Below, in pieces: positions 1-9,279 of a stretch of 50,313 nucleotides of DNA (the first letter of the stretch is position 1; each line of letters starts with the position of its first letter). The translations under genes were made by a program, and so were the position numbers. Where the stretch lies: NCBI GenBank assembly GCA_947630335.1, contig CANRHE010000004.1, forward strand, positions 1 to 50,313, read 5' to 3'. Source of the DNA: an uncultured Sphingobacterium sp. (lineage in GTDB: Bacteria; Bacteroidota; Bacteroidia; Sphingobacteriales; Sphingobacteriaceae). Below the pieces are notes generated by a model. That model did not search any database. It saw nothing but the letters and a program-made list of their open reading frames with translations, and was not told the DNA's origin.

Positions 1-74
1 ACTTCCGCACTTAGGGAGGTTAGCCTTTCTAAATCCTCAAGAAAATGTTTCGAGATTTGTTCGGTTTCGGCTAC
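1..74. other. Unresolved window edge
   Basis: No gene can be named here. Two plus-strand frames and one minus-strand frame are open across the segment. The minus frame stays open to about position 165 but contains no ATG. It is probably the tail of something lying upstream of the window that ends at the hairpin at 75-103. I tried to fold it as the 3' half of a tRNA, but neither the T arm nor the acceptor stem pairs properly. Confidence 0.3.
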
Positions 75-103
75 AAAAAGCGAATCATATGATTCGCTTT
101 TTT
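75..103. terminator. Perfect palindromic hairpin, probable rho-independent terminator
   Basis: Positions 75-88 and 89-102 are perfect reverse complements, starting with five A and ending with five to six T, with GCGAATCAT as the core of the arm. The symmetry means it could stop transcription from either direction. It insulates the AraC gene from whatever lies upstream of the window. Confidence 0.6.
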
Positions 104-218
104 CATTTAATAACACCCTGATATTTAGGAAAATATTGCTCCTCCAAAAAATAATAAATCACTTCTCAATAAAATAAAATATACGTATATTCATACAGTT
201 GTTTATTGCATTCAATAC

Positions 219-1106
219 ATGAAATCTACCTTTCGAATATTAAGTAATTACGAGTATAAAAAGCTTTTTTTACCCGATGTTACAGATCATAATTTATTCA
301 ACGAATCGAAGATTCAGGTATACCGTATTGAAAACTATCTACGTAACATAGTAATACCAGTCACCCCCTATAGAACAACTTTTAATTTTTTAATTTTCTT
401 AAGGAAAGGAACCTTAAAACAATTTGTAGATGGAGTAAGCTTTCCACTGGAGGCTAATCAGCTCATTAATATAAAACAAGGGAATGTAACCGCAACATTA
501 GAAATATCTGATGATGCATCTGGTTTTTTTATAGTATATGAAAATGAGATCATTAACGACATCCAACTCGGTAAGCATCACTTACACTTCTTAAATACTA
601 AGCCTGATGTTTGCTTGAGCGATGAGGTAGTCAAATGGAATGCTCGCATCATCAAACTGCTAGAAGAAGAACTACATAGTGAAAACCGCGACATGGAGAT
701 TTGCATCTCACTGTTTCAGAGCTTTTTATTTAAGGTCATTAAAGATATTAATCTTAATGCCCCGACATTGAGCAGACAATTAAGTATTGTATTTAAATTT
801 AGAGAATTGGTTAATGTGCATCATATCAATCATAAGAATGTACATTTTTACGCCGAAAAACTCAATATCTCAGAGAACTACCTCAATAAATGTGTCAAAG
901 AAGCTACAAATAAGCCTCCAAAACAGTGGATTAATGAAATTAGTATCCTGCATAGTCAGATACTATTACAGGATACAAGCAGAGATATAGCTAGTGTGGC
1001 TTTTGAACTTAAGTACCCTTCACCTTCTTATTTCACAAGACTTTTTAAAAAGGTATCAGGCTATTCGCCTAGCAAATATAGAAAATTGAAGTTCCTCGAA
1101 ACTTAA
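219..1106 (+). CDS. AraC-family transcriptional regulator
   Basis: A 295-residue cytoplasmic DNA-binding regulator. Residues from about 195 to the end form the double helix-turn-helix of the AraC/XylS family: a first helix pair around HFYAEKLNISENYLNKCVKE and a second ending in the typical YFTRLFKKVSGYSPSKYRK signature. The N-terminal 180 residues look like a cupin-type sensory domain, but no ligand can be read from sequence. The gene starts with ATG and stands alone. It meets the minus-strand gene 1103-1897 tail to tail, the two stop codons sharing the four bases TTAA at 1103-1106. Its neighbour is the distal end of the urease locus, so control of that locus is possible but is only inferred from proximity. 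Confidence 0.9.
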   Translation: MKSTFRILSNYEYKKLFLPDVTDHNLFNESKIQVYRIENYLRNIVIPVTPYRTTFNFLIFLRKGTLKQFVDGVSFPLEANQLINIKQGNVTATLEISDDASGFFIVYENEIINDIQLGKHHLHFLNTKPDVCLSDEVVKWNARIIKLLEEELHSENRDMEICISLFQSFLFKVIKDINLNAPTLSRQLSIVFKFRELVNVHHINHKNVHFYAEKLNISENYLNKCVKEATNKPPKQWINEISILHSQILLQDTSRDIASVAFELKYPSPSYFTRLFKKVSGYSPSKYRKLKFLET

Positions 1107-1897
1107 TTCTTTATTTTATATGGCAGATTCCAAATCAAATCCAGCGCAATATAATGCACATCTATAGGATGATTTGAGTTATTAATAAGGTTATTCATAT
1201 ACCCCACGTCCATGGTAAGGGGGGGATTGCCTAATTTCCTTGAGTAATACAATGCAAAACGACTTTCTTTATATTGAAAAGACTTCCATTGAGCCCAAGG
1301 GTAATTCATCAATGAAGTAGCTAGTAGTGCTTCAGCACTCAGAATTAACTTTTGATCTGCAGCTCCCAAATCATAAGAAAGTTGACTTTTCAAGCGTGTA
1401 CGAAATTGTAAGTTTTCATCAGCCTTTGTAAAATCAGCCGTAAAATACTTACGAAATTCTTGACGGGCTGTATTAGTCCATTTCCATCTCCCTTCAGAAA
1501 GCAAATAAGAGATACGTCCATACAAGCGAAACTCTTGATCTATACCTTCCTTATGATAGGGTTCTATATCACTATAACTATTTTGTCTTCTATAACTCAA
1601 GGCATAACTATATTGCCAATGCTTAGCAAAGTGATTATATCGTTCATGATTAAGTACCATGATAGCTTGTTTATCAAAAGGATTACTACTTCCCTCTGGG
1701 TCACTCACCATACCATAACCAAAATAGGTAAGTGCACTCCTTTTATTCAGAGAGTCTAAATTTTGACGCAAACCAATAGCAAACCACGAAGCTGTCTTTG
1801 CCTTCCCCAAACCAGGAGGACTAATTTGAGCTAGCGAATAGTTCTTAACTATACTAACCGCCAACAATATGATAATCACTAAAGTTTTTTTTGACAT
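1103..1897 (-). CDS. DUF2490-like outer-membrane beta-barrel protein
   Basis: The longest open frame begins at 1963, but those 22 extra residues are not signal-like. The ATG at 1897 gives MSKKTLVIIILLAVSIVKNY, a good Sec signal peptide, so I use it (264 residues). The mature part alternates aromatic and polar residues (for example RLYGRISYLLSEGRWKWTN, FRTRLKSQLSYDLG) and ends in an aromatic-rich strand, as in beta-barrels. The pattern resembles the DUF2490 family common in Bacteroidota; that match is from memory. The urea transporter gene ends 66 bases upstream on the same strand, so the two are probably co-transcribed. An outer-membrane role connected with urea uptake is inferred from context only. 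Confidence 0.65.
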   Translation of the reverse strand: MSKKTLVIIILLAVSIVKNYSLAQISPPGLGKAKTASWFAIGLRQNLDSLNKRSALTYFGYGMVSDPEGSSNPFDKQAIMVLNHERYNHFAKHWQYSYALSYRRQNSYSDIEPYHKEGIDQEFRLYGRISYLLSEGRWKWTNTARQEFRKYFTADFTKADENLQFRTRLKSQLSYDLGAADQKLILSAEALLATSLMNYPWAQWKSFQYKESRFALYYSRKLGNPPLTMDVGYMNNLINNSNHPIDVHYIALDLIWNLPYKIKN

Positions 1898-1963
1898 AAT
1901 TTTTCTAGTATAATAATATAACCTCTCAGCATATATCAAGAGGTTACAGTAGCAAAAATTCAA

Positions 1964-2851
1964 TCAGACATAAGTCTTAGATGGAAAAATTTTCATTTCT
2001 ACCCTATTCCAAAGCGCTTTGATCGGTAGTGTACACCACATAGCTACAACAAAAGGTAGCGTTAAAGTAGTCCAACCATTATGAATCAAGAAAAGATCGA
2101 AATACGTAGAAACAATAACCGAAATCAATACAAAAAGACCATCTTTTGAACGTGGCCCACTCAATGCAATACCACATAACACGGCATTAAAACTAAAGAT
2201 ACCTTCTTGAATCATTTCTGAATTTTCTTGACCTAAATGAGAAATGAACACACTTACAATCACAGAAACAAAGGCGTACAACGCAGCAATCGGTGAATTA
2301 ATATAGACGCCAAGAAAAAACATTAAACCCGCCAGTAAACTTCCCTGAAAAATCACCTGTCCAAACGCGTGTCCTTGAACAAGAAAATCATCCATATCCT
2401 CAATATCGACAAAATGCTCAGGTCCTGTACGCAAAGCTAAATCAGGCATACTCAATATGAATAATAATATCAGCGTAATGACCACAAAAGGAAAAGTAAA
2501 CACAGGAATTTTCTTTGTTATAGCAAACCCCATAAACAAAGCAGATAGTATAGAACCTAATACCATAGCTAATATGACATACACGTTTAATTGAAAATAA
2601 AAAACAAGGGCTACGCCAATCAAACTCGCATTGAATCCATACAAACCAGCTTCAATATCTTCATCCTTAAATTTCAATACTTTGGCGGTTAGCATAGCCA
2701 CCACATTATTACCAATACCCGCCAGCCCCATAGCGGGCGAATCATAAAATATCGCTATAATAAACAATAAACCGGTCACGACGTTACCCTGTAACATAAT
2801 CTGACCAAACCCCTTTAACAAAGAGGATATAAATATTTTTAACTTTGTCAT
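1964..2851 (-). CDS. Urea transporter (UT family), inner membrane
   Basis: A 295-residue, strongly hydrophobic protein with about ten membrane segments. It shows the internal duplication typical of UT-family urea channels: the first half carries GLYGFNASLIGVAL and the second half GIFSFNAVLCGIAL, each flanked by helices. N-terminal GFGQIMLQGN is repeated as AFGQVIFQGS in the second half. Such proteins conduct urea passively across the cytoplasmic membrane and feed cytoplasmic urease. The gene follows ureD on the same strand after a 146-base gap, consistent with a last transcriptional block of the urease locus. Function is well supported by sequence plus context; substrate selectivity (urea versus short amides) cannot be told apart here. 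Confidence 0.9.
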   Translation of the reverse strand: MTKLKIFISSLLKGFGQIMLQGNVVTGLLFIIAIFYDSPAMGLAGIGNNVVAMLTAKVLKFKDEDIEAGLYGFNASLIGVALVFYFQLNVYVILAMVLGSILSALFMGFAITKKIPVFTFPFVVITLILLFILSMPDLALRTGPEHFVDIEDMDDFLVQGHAFGQVIFQGSLLAGLMFFLGVYINSPIAALYAFVSVIVSVFISHLGQENSEMIQEGIFSFNAVLCGIALSGPRSKDGLFVLISVIVSTYFDLFLIHNGWTTLTLPFVVAMWCTLPIKALWNRVEMKIFPSKTYV

Positions 2852-2997
2852 AAATAAAATCTACCAACCAATAACTAAAATTCAGGAACCACAAAAAGAC
2901 AATACGATAACTGGTAGATAGTGGTTGAGCCTCGAGGCAATAAAAAATTAATAGTCATACCCCTGCCAAGGCATACAACATGAAGTATACAAGGTAT
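2852..2997 (-). promoter_or_regulatory. 146-base leader between ureD and the urea transporter, with inverted repeats
   Basis: The gap contains an 8-base inverted repeat (ATCTACCA at 2859-2866 and TGGTAGAT at 2912-2919), a second pair (AACC-AC at 2887-2892 and GTGGTT at 2921-2926) that interlaces with the first, and a 10-base palindrome GCCTCGAGGC at 2929-2938. The interlaced arms could form alternative or pseudoknotted structures in the transporter leader. No known riboswitch class was recognised. Confidence 0.35.
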
Positions 2998-3789
2998 CTA
3001 CTTAATGATATAATTGTCCCAAATAAAGGCTTCCATCTTTTTAAATATGTTGAACAACTGCTCTCCACCCATACCTAATAAACGAACAACAAACCCTGAA
3101 TGCTCTAATGCACTAATCCCAAATTCCATATCTGGAGTTTCATGAAACTCCTCATAGAACTGTTCCATGACATCCTTAAGATCTACTCCCTTAGTATTCA
3201 TGCACAAGAATGTACCTTGATGAGTATATCCTTCCATTAAACCTAAATCATTCAACGGCATTATATCAGGTCTCAACAATACATTATCCTTTAAAATCAG
3301 CTTATCTTTTTCGTAAACTTGAATCAGATTTTGAAAGTGATTATACTGAAACTCCTCTCCCGAAAGTTTACGACCGCATGTAATAATCTCACCTAGCATA
3401 ACCAAACAGTCTTCTTCCAGATAAATATCATTCTTACTATAAAAAGTAGCTGACTGTTGAGGAACAACTGGATGCGGTACATAGGAAAAACTAGAGTGTT
3501 TACCCAATTTGACATTCAAATGCTGATGGGAAGATCCCTTCGTCTGAAAAAGCCGTTGATAAGATTGCGTTTGCAATTGTAATTTACTCTCTTCAGCTAA
3601 TTCAATATTTATACGGTGATCATCACCATCTAATAAGCCTGGCGACGAACTCATCATCATTAAGTACTCCGCATTATCCTTCCGATATTGTCCCACAGGA
3701 ACAATTCGGAAGGGCTGAGTGACATATGCATCTTTGAGATAGGATTTACCTTGCCGTTGCTCGACTTTGATATCTAATCTACAAATCAT
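2998..3789 (-). CDS. ureD: Urease accessory protein UreD
   Basis: A 263-residue scaffold protein that binds apo-urease and, with UreF and UreG, helps build the carbamylated-lysine dinickel centre. Family features are the early SPGLLDGDDH motif (compare the conserved PGG/LLxGD region), then QTQSYQRLFQT (the conserved T-x-x-x-x-K/R-hydrophobic-Y region) and a beta-rich body including SYVPHPVVPQ, the highly conserved PxPxxP-like loop. It is the last accessory gene, separated from ureG by one base, so it is translationally linked to it. The acceptance order ureE-F-G-D is a common arrangement. Confidence 0.95.
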   Translation of the reverse strand: MICRLDIKVEQRQGKSYLKDAYVTQPFRIVPVGQYRKDNAEYLMMMSSSPGLLDGDDHRINIELAEESKLQLQTQSYQRLFQTKGSSHQHLNVKLGKHSSFSYVPHPVVPQQSATFYSKNDIYLEEDCLVMLGEIITCGRKLSGEEFQYNHFQNLIQVYEKDKLILKDNVLLRPDIMPLNDLGLMEGYTHQGTFLCMNTKGVDLKDVMEQFYEEFHETPDMEFGISALEHSGFVVRLLGMGGEQLFNIFKKMEAFIWDNYIIK

Positions 3790-3790
3790 A

Positions 3791-4429
3791 TTATCTCAAT
3801 AAATTTGGTTCCTCAATATCTTGTAGTAAAGCATATTTCTTAATCCAACCTACAATCTCTTCTAAACCTTCACCAGTTTTTAAATTAGAAAACAGAAATG
3901 GTGCTCCCTTACGCATTTTTCTAGCATCATTCTCCATTACTTCTAGCGAAGCACCTACATAAGGAGCAAGATCCATTTTATTAATAAGTAACAAATCTGA
4001 TCGGGTGATAGCAGGACCTCCTTTACGAGGCATTTTCTCCCCTTCCGCTACATCAATCACAAAAATGGTGATATCAGCCAAGTCAGGACTATAGGTCGAA
4101 GATAAATTGTCACCACCACTCTCTATCAAAATCAACTCTAAATCTGGAAAACGATCTGCTAATTCTTCAACAGCCTCCAAATTCATACTCGCATCCTCAC
4201 GAATAGCAGTATGTGGACACCCTCCTGTTTCAACACCAATAATACGCTCTGCTGGTAATAAAGAATTTTTAATCATATACTGAGCATCTTCTTTGGTATA
4301 TACATCATTGGTAATGACTGCCAAATCAAGTTCACTCGCCAAACGTCTACTTAAACTTTCTAACAAAGCTGTTTTTCCTGAACCAACAGGTCCACCAACC
4401 CCAACTTTTATGTATTTTCTATCTTTCAT
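3791..4429 (-). CDS. ureG: Urease accessory GTPase UreG
   Basis: A 212-residue SIMIBI-class GTPase that supplies GTP hydrolysis and nickel delivery during urease maturation. The P-loop GPVGSGKT lies at about residues 13-20. The conserved nickel-binding CPH is present in [15 protein letters not shown], the switch region in [17 protein letters not shown], and the guanine-specificity motif in INKMD. Length matches the family. It lies between ureF (18 bases upstream) and ureD (one base downstream). All expected motifs are intact, so function is secure. Confidence 0.97.
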   Translation of the reverse strand: MKDRKYIKVGVGGPVGSGKTALLESLSRRLASELDLAVITNDVYTKEDAQYMIKNSLLPAERIIGVETGGCPHTAIREDASMNLEAVEELADRFPDLELILIESGGDNLSSTYSPDLADITIFVIDVAEGEKMPRKGGPAITRSDLLLINKMDLAPYVGASLEVMENDARKMRKGAPFLFSNLKTGEGLEEIVGWIKKYALLQDIEEPNLLR

Positions 4430-4447
4430 TTTTGTATATTTTAATAA

Positions 4448-5137
4448 TTATGAAATATAAATTCTTGTATATAATCTTTCGTGCTGCATGCAACGAATAT
4501 CAAATGCTACATTACATAGACCAACCAAGCTTCGATCCACTTCCAAAGTTTCTTCCGTCATTTGATCTAACAACTCATGTAATTCAAAAATAATGTCTTG
4601 CCCATCTAATTGCCCTAAGGGCACTAATTTAACCGAATTGGTAACCATACCTACTGCTGCATTATAGTAATACGCATATAACCCCGCTCGCTTCGGAATT
4701 CCCATCAATTGAGCGATCATCCCAAATACAATACAATAATGTGAGTTGACCTCTCCGTCTTTAATCTTTCGCTCATATTCCTCTAGAAATGGACTTTGAA
4801 TCTTACGCTTAAATATTTTTAGCAGACGAAGTCCTAATTTTTGACTGGCCGTACGTATCTCTCGTGGTGCTTTTAAAGCAGAACATTCTTGATCTAGTAA
4901 AACAAGGTCATCCATGCTATTGGATGCACAAGTATCATAGGCCAAACAAACAAATGCCCCATCGTTATACTTCATATTATACTGCAACATATGTTGAACA
5001 TATTTGGCAGCAGAATCCTTATTATTTACTAAACCATTCTGTACATAGGTTTCCAATCCATTAGAATGCGTATATCCACCGATAGGTAATGTAGGATCAA
5101 AAAGATGAAGCAAATCACCTAAATTATATTTTTTCAT
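4448..5137 (-). CDS. ureF: Urease accessory protein UreF
   Basis: A 229-residue all-helical protein that bridges UreD and UreG on apo-urease. The N-terminal FDPTLPIGGYTHSNGLETYVQ is the UreF hallmark (usual form: D-x-x-x-P-I-G-x-Y-x-x-S-x-G-L-E). The central FG-M-AQ-xG region and a C-terminal helical part follow. Its start codon overlaps the end of ureE by four bases (5134-5137), indicating translational coupling. Nothing is unusual. Confidence 0.95.
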   Translation of the reverse strand: MKKYNLGDLLHLFDPTLPIGGYTHSNGLETYVQNGLVNNKDSAAKYVQHMLQYNMKYNDGAFVCLAYDTCASNSMDDLVLLDQECSALKAPREIRTASQKLGLRLLKIFKRKIQSPFLEEYERKIKDGEVNSHYCIVFGMIAQLMGIPKRAGLYAYYYNAAVGMVTNSVKLVPLGQLDGQDIIFELHELLDQMTEETLEVDRSLVGLCNVAFDIRCMQHERLYTRIYIS

Positions 5138-5643
5138 ATACTAGTCTTTAATATAGCCTTATCGAGCCCCTTGCTGAATAAAGTCTTACCAGCTTTAAAA
5201 TGAGGCTCTACATTGGCCCGCAGGCCGTCCATAAGCTGTCGAATTCCTTTCATTGGCTGGTAGCTGTATCGCTCTAACCAAAGAAACATAGACATCTCAA
5301 AAGGCATTAATACCTCTCCATCTTGAAGGAACAACGGCATATGTTTATTACCTATTTCATAACAAACAGCAGCCATATCATGCATTCCAGATGGTTTAAT
5401 TACAATGACCTCACAGGGCTTGATGCGAACAACGATTATACCCCTGTCGTCATGAACCAATACATCTCCCTCTTGTAGCCTTTGCCCATCACGTAATAAT
5501 CTAATAGCAATATCTTGTCCACCTACCGTACGCAATCGCTGTATACGCTTAGAAGACTCGTACCATTCAATCTCTACAGTATCCTGAGCAATACCATCAA
5601 AATCACCAGTACTAATATTTCCTATTATATCCGTTACTATCAT
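5134..5643 (-). CDS. ureE: Urease accessory nickel metallochaperone UreE
   Basis: A 169-residue metallochaperone that delivers nickel to the UreDFG complex. The N-terminal half is the peptide-binding domain and the C-terminal half holds the metal-binding domain with EIGNKHMPLFLQDGEVLMP, which contains the conserved G-N-x-H histidine of the dimer-interface nickel site. Unlike Klebsiella UreE, the C-terminus has no His-rich tail; only a single His occurs after residue 140. It overlaps the preceding beta-barrel gene by four bases (5640-5643) and the following ureF by four bases, so all three are coupled. Confidence 0.93.
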   Translation of the reverse strand: MIVTDIIGNISTGDFDGIAQDTVEIEWYESSKRIQRLRTVGGQDIAIRLLRDGQRLQEGDVLVHDDRGIIVVRIKPCEVIVIKPSGMHDMAAVCYEIGNKHMPLFLQDGEVLMPFEMSMFLWLERYSYQPMKGIRQLMDGLRANVEPHFKAGKTLFSKGLDKAILKTSI

Positions 5644-6230
5644 GACTGTTTTTTATGTAGAAAGAAATTTTTAGAAACACCAATTCCTAACGTAGACCCA
5701 TTAACACCAGCGATAAAATTATTTGTACGAACTTCATCACTATGCTTTTGTTTTGTCGATCGAAACGATAACTCCGCAAACTTTGCTTTTAATGACCAAC
5801 CATTTCCCAAACCAATAGCCATAATAGGATAAAGTCGTGCTAAATAACCATTATAATGATTCTGCTGATCATCTACTCCCATCGTGCTACCCCATAAGTA
5901 GTGCGTATCTAATTGAGCTATGATCACGAACCCTTTCCCTAAACTCCAAGAGTCACTATAGAACAAACCTGCTTCATGTTGGTTATTAATTTTGACAGAT
6001 GAAGAGTTTTCTATTCTATTAAAACCATAATTAACCCCTGCAACAACATGATCATTGAAAAAATAACCAAGGCCAATTGGATTCGCCGAAAACTGAGAGC
6101 CTGACTTATTATTATGTTGATAATTCAATGAGCCATAGGCCATAAAACCACCTTTTTGAGCATACGAGTGCTGCGATGATAACGCGGTTAGTATGAGGCA
6201 TACTAAAATTCCCTGCAGTAATTTTTTCAT
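5640..6230 (-). CDS. Small outer-membrane beta-barrel protein within the urease operon
   Basis: A 196-residue protein with a clear Sec signal peptide (hydrophobic segment from residue 4, cleavage probably after HSYA before QKGG) and short amphipathic strands typical of an eight-stranded OmpA/OprF-like barrel, such as NPIGLGYFFNDHVVAGVNYGF and a terminal STLGIGVSKNFF. It lies between ureC (55 bases upstream) and ureE, which it overlaps by four bases, so it is firmly part of the urease transcription unit. No urease accessory family has this form. A pore or sensor for urea or nickel at the outer membrane is an inference from position. No catalytic motif is visible. Confidence 0.75.
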   Translation of the reverse strand: MKKLLQGILVCLILTALSSQHSYAQKGGFMAYGSLNYQHNNKSGSQFSANPIGLGYFFNDHVVAGVNYGFNRIENSSSVKINNQHEAGLFYSDSWSLGKGFVIIAQLDTHYLWGSTMGVDDQQNHYNGYLARLYPIMAIGLGNGWSLKAKFAELSFRSTKQKHSDEVRTNNFIAGVNGSTLGIGVSKNFFLHKKQS

Positions 6231-6285
6231 CTTATTGAGTTTATCTTTCCCCCTGCTTACGCAAGGGAAAAGAATTGTTTAACTA

Positions 6286-8007
6286 TTAAAACAAGAAATA
6301 ACGTTGACCTAAAGCAACAGTATCGATAGGTTCGCATGTGATTTTCTCACCGTCCAAATGAACCTCATAGTTCTCAGGATTAACTGTTATTTCTGGAGTA
6401 GCATTATTATGAACCATGTCCTTCTTAGAGATATTACGGCAATTTTCTACAGGAAGTAAGGTTCTCTCAATACCATATTCCTCTTGAATTCCTTTCTCTA
6501 ATGATACTTTGGATACGAATGTAAAACATGTATTGTTTACTGCTTTACCGAGACCACCATACATCGTTCTTAAGATGATGGGTTGTGGCGTAGGAATAGA
6601 TGCATTAGCGTCACCCATTTTTGAAGCTGCAATCATACCGCCTTTGATGATGATATCTGGCTTAGCACCGAATAATGCAGGTCTCCAAATTACTAAATCG
6701 GCTATTTTACCAGGCTCGATAGAACCGATATAGTTCGAAATACCATGTGCAATAGCTGGGTTTATAGTGTATTTAGCCACATAACGCTTAGCACGGAAGT
6801 TATCATTTCCAGTACCTTCGTCTCCTTTCAAAGCACCTAATTGCCTTTTCATTTTATCAGCAGTTTGCCAAGTACGTGTTACAACTTCACCTACACGTCC
6901 CATAGCTTGTGAGTCTGAACTCATGATACTGAAGACACCTTGATCTTGTAGAATATCCTCTGCAGCAATGGTCTCTGGACGAATACGAGAGTCAGCAAAA
7001 GCCACATCTTCAGGAATATTTTTACTCAAATGGTGACATACCATCAACATATCCAAATGCTCATCTATTGTATTTTTGGTAAACGGACGAGTTGGGTTAG
7101 TCGAAGCTGGCAATACATTAGCATACATCGCCGCCTTAATAATATCAGGAGCGTGACCACCGCCGGCACCTTCCGTATGGAAAGTATGGATGACACGACC
7201 ATTTATGGCATTCATAGTATCTTCCAAGAAGCCTGCTTCATTCAGTGTATCCGTATGGATAGCAACTTGAACATCATATTGATCAGCTACAGAAAGTGCT
7301 CTATCAATAGTCGCAGGAGTAGCACCCCAGTCTTCGTGAATTTTTACACCCAAAGCGCCACCCTCAATCTGCTCAATAATAGGTTGCTCTTGACCAACAT
7401 TACCTTTACCAAAGAAACCAAAGTTCATCGGTAGATTATCAGTAGCCTGCATCATACGCTTCATATGATGTTTACCTGGAGTTACCGTTGTCGCATTAGT
7501 ACCGTCAGCAGGACCTGTACCACCACCAATCATAGTAGTCACACCACTGTACAAAGCGGTCTCAATTTGAGTTGGGCTGATGTAGTGAATGTGTGTGTCG
7601 ATACCCCCTGCAGTAACAATAAATCCAGCACCACCATGTACTTCTGTAGAAGCACCAATAATCATATTGGGAGTCACATCATCCATAGTATCTGGATTAC
7701 CAGCTCTACCGACACCTACAATCTTACCATCTTTAATACCGATATCTCCCTTCACAATACCCCAGTGGTCAATGATAATAGCACCCGTAATAACCATATC
7801 CAATACACCTTCATTGCTCAAATGATTAGAAGACTGTAGCATACCATCCCGTACAGTTTTACCACCACCGAATTTGGACTCATCACCGTAGCTAGCGAAA
7901 TCTTTTTCAATTTCAACAAATATTTCTGTATCTCCTAAGCGCACTTTATCACCTACCGTAGGTCCAAAAATTGCACTGTAATTAACTCTATTAACTTTTA
8001 AACTCAT
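6286..8007 (-). CDS. ureC: Urease subunit alpha (catalytic)
   Basis: The 573-residue catalytic subunit hydrolyses urea to ammonia and carbamate in the cytoplasm. Compared with the numbering of the Klebsiella enzyme, every active-site residue is present with an offset of five: nickel ligands His139, His141, His251, His277 and Asp365, carbamylated Lys222 (in GVKIHEDWG), His224, and the mobile-flap Cys324-His325 in MVCHHL. The N-terminal [17 protein letters not shown] and C-terminal TFVSK region are standard. The start overlaps the last base of ureB at 8007. The subunit is full length and should be active once the accessory proteins load nickel. Confidence 0.98.
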   Translation of the reverse strand: MSLKVNRVNYSAIFGPTVGDKVRLGDTEIFVEIEKDFASYGDESKFGGGKTVRDGMLQSSNHLSNEGVLDMVITGAIIIDHWGIVKGDIGIKDGKIVGVGRAGNPDTMDDVTPNMIIGASTEVHGGAGFIVTAGGIDTHIHYISPTQIETALYSGVTTMIGGGTGPADGTNATTVTPGKHHMKRMMQATDNLPMNFGFFGKGNVGQEQPIIEQIEGGALGVKIHEDWGATPATIDRALSVADQYDVQVAIHTDTLNEAGFLEDTMNAINGRVIHTFHTEGAGGGHAPDIIKAAMYANVLPASTNPTRPFTKNTIDEHLDMLMVCHHLSKNIPEDVAFADSRIRPETIAAEDILQDQGVFSIMSSDSQAMGRVGEVVTRTWQTADKMKRQLGALKGDEGTGNDNFRAKRYVAKYTINPAIAHGISNYIGSIEPGKIADLVIWRPALFGAKPDIIIKGGMIAASKMGDANASIPTPQPIILRTMYGGLGKAVNNTCFTFVSKVSLEKGIQEEYGIERTLLPVENCRNISKKDMVHNNATPEITVNPENYEVHLDGEKITCEPIDTVALGQRYFLF

Positions 8008-8378
8008 TACTTTTTGTTTTTAAAGTGTTTACTTTCAACTTTCTGCATAGCTACTGCTCTAGCTTCAAGAGAAATTGTTTCTCCATTCGCTAAATCATTA
8101 TGTCCATAAATCTTGCGATCACCAGCAAAAGGAACCAACTCTACTTCTTTTGCCTCACCAGGCTCAAAACGAACTGCTGTACTCGCTATAATATTCAATC
8201 GCTTCCCAAAAGCAGACTCGCGATCGAATTCCATCATTTTGTTAACTTCAAAAAAATGATAGTGTGACCCTACTTGAATAGATCTATCTCCGGTATTAGT
8301 AACAACTAATTTTGTTATCTCTCTCCCTTCATTGCAGATGATATCTTCATTCTTAATAATGTATTCTCCTGGAATCAT
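8007..8378 (-). CDS. ureB: Urease subunit beta
   Basis: A 123-residue structural subunit. [20 protein letters not shown] is the standard start, and the core [18 protein letters not shown] with [16 protein letters not shown] is the conserved family signature. In this three-subunit urease the gamma, beta and alpha chains are separate genes, as in most bacteria and unlike Helicobacter where the first two are fused. It lies 17 bases after ureA and touches ureC. Confidence 0.97.
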   Translation of the reverse strand: MIPGEYIIKNEDIICNEGREITKLVVTNTGDRSIQVGSHYHFFEVNKMMEFDRESAFGKRLNIIASTAVRFEPGEAKEVELVPFAGDRKIYGHNDLANGETISLEARAVAMQKVESKHFKNKK

Positions 8379-8395
8379 AGGTTTTACTTTAAATA

Positions 8396-8698
8396 TTAAC
8401 GAATAGGATTTTGAACGGTCACTAGCTTCGTACCGTCCGGAAACGTAGCCTCAATTTGGACATCATGTATCATCTCTGGGATGCCTTCCATAACATCTTC
8501 ACGCGTCAATAACGTAGCGCCGTATTGCATTAAATAAGCAACAGATTTACCGTCGCGAGCCGCCTCTAATAATTCACTGCTGATGTAAGCAATGGATTCA
8601 GGATAGTTTAGCTTTAAACCTCTTTCCTTTCTCTTTTTAGCTAATTCACCAGCAAGGTGTAACAATAGCTTTTCTGTTTCTCTGGGCAATAAATGCAT
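8396..8698 (-). CDS. ureA: Urease subunit gamma
   Basis: A 100-residue structural subunit with the usual length. [24 protein letters not shown]-type [14 protein letters not shown] and the C-terminal [20 protein letters not shown] are the family hallmarks. It is the first gene of the urease operon. Transcription presumably begins in the 168 bases upstream (8699-8866), where no clear TAnnTTTG box was found. Confidence 0.97.
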   Translation of the reverse strand: MHLLPRETEKLLLHLAGELAKKRKERGLKLNYPESIAYISSELLEAARDGKSVAYLMQYGATLLTREDVMEGIPEMIHDVQIEATFPDGTKLVTVQNPIR

Positions 8699-8866
8699 AT
8701 CAGTAAAAATTAATTAAATTATAACAGCCTACCACAACCTAAACATGGCCGTATCAGACTTTTAAACACTAAATTATTTGTAATTATACAATAGAACAGT
8801 GACCAAGATTAAGTCACAAAAGGGAAGTATATAACGACTATGTATACATCGTTATCTTAATAAAAA
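8699..8866 (-). promoter_or_regulatory. Upstream region of the urease operon
   Basis: This A/T-rich gap must hold the ureA promoter, but I see no good match to the Bacteroidota promoter box. It has a short inverted repeat GTGAC-N9-GTCAC (8799-8817). A 7-base hairpin, ATAACGA at 8831-8837 with TCGTTAT at 8849-8855, lies just after the end of the upstream minus-strand gene and may be a weak terminator. Confidence 0.3.
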
Positions 8867-9250
8867 TCACGAATACAACTTCATACTATGATACAATAAA
8901 TATTTAGGCATCATTTTTTCAGCAAGACTTCTATTCAGATTAGAATACCTCTTGGTACAATCATGATTTGTAAAAACCACAAGACCAAAGGTGAATGCTA
9001 AGCTTAGAAACTGAATAATACCCTCTCGTATTGATGAGCTCATAGAGGAGTTAGTGTCCTCGACCGCAACATCAATTGCATCAAAGGAAAAAGCTTTTGA
9101 ATGTGAATTACTAATACTATGGTTCAAGTCTTTGAACTCAATCATAGCGCGGTCTATTCTTCGTAGGGGTAACTCTTGAGAAGAGTGTGCGAAGATAATC
9201 CCAACCAAAATGGTGAAAAGTAAAATGAAATATGTAATAAATTTCTTCAC
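8867..9250 (-). CDS. Small hypothetical membrane protein
   Basis: 127 residues with a GTG start; the next in-frame ATG is far inside. Residues 4-21 form a hydrophobic segment (signal peptide or anchor, followed by AHSSQ) and residues about 78-95 form a second one. Between them is a Ser/Asp-rich stretch, and the C-terminus is basic with Lys/Arg and His. No family was recognised. A TAnnTTTG box lies 30 bases upstream on the same strand (9280-9287), which supports a real transcript. It precedes the urease operon, with 168 bases between. A function cannot be assigned. Confidence 0.55.
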   Translation of the reverse strand: MKKFITYFILLFTILVGIIFAHSSQELPLRRIDRAMIEFKDLNHSISNSHSKAFSFDAIDVAVEDTNSSMSSSIREGIIQFLSLAFTFGLVVFTNHDCTKRYSNLNRSLAEKMMPKYLLYHSMKLYS

Positions 9251-9279
9251 CGTAACAATATTAGTTCCTTTTATAAGAA

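Noticed and set aside
1..74. Possible 3' end of a tRNA gene
   Set aside because: The sequence ending in TTTCGGCTAC before a terminator resembles a tRNA tail, but no 5-base T-arm stem with a 7-base loop and correct acceptor spacing can be formed.
2852..2997. Riboswitch for nickel, urea or guanidine in the transporter leader
   Set aside because: Inverted repeats exist, but no conserved core of a known riboswitch class was recognised, so only a structured leader is reported.
7465..7839. Long plus-strand open frames opposite ureC
   Set aside because: They lie fully antisense to the well-supported ureC gene, are rich in Ser/Thr/Ile from the codon complement, and have no family resemblance.
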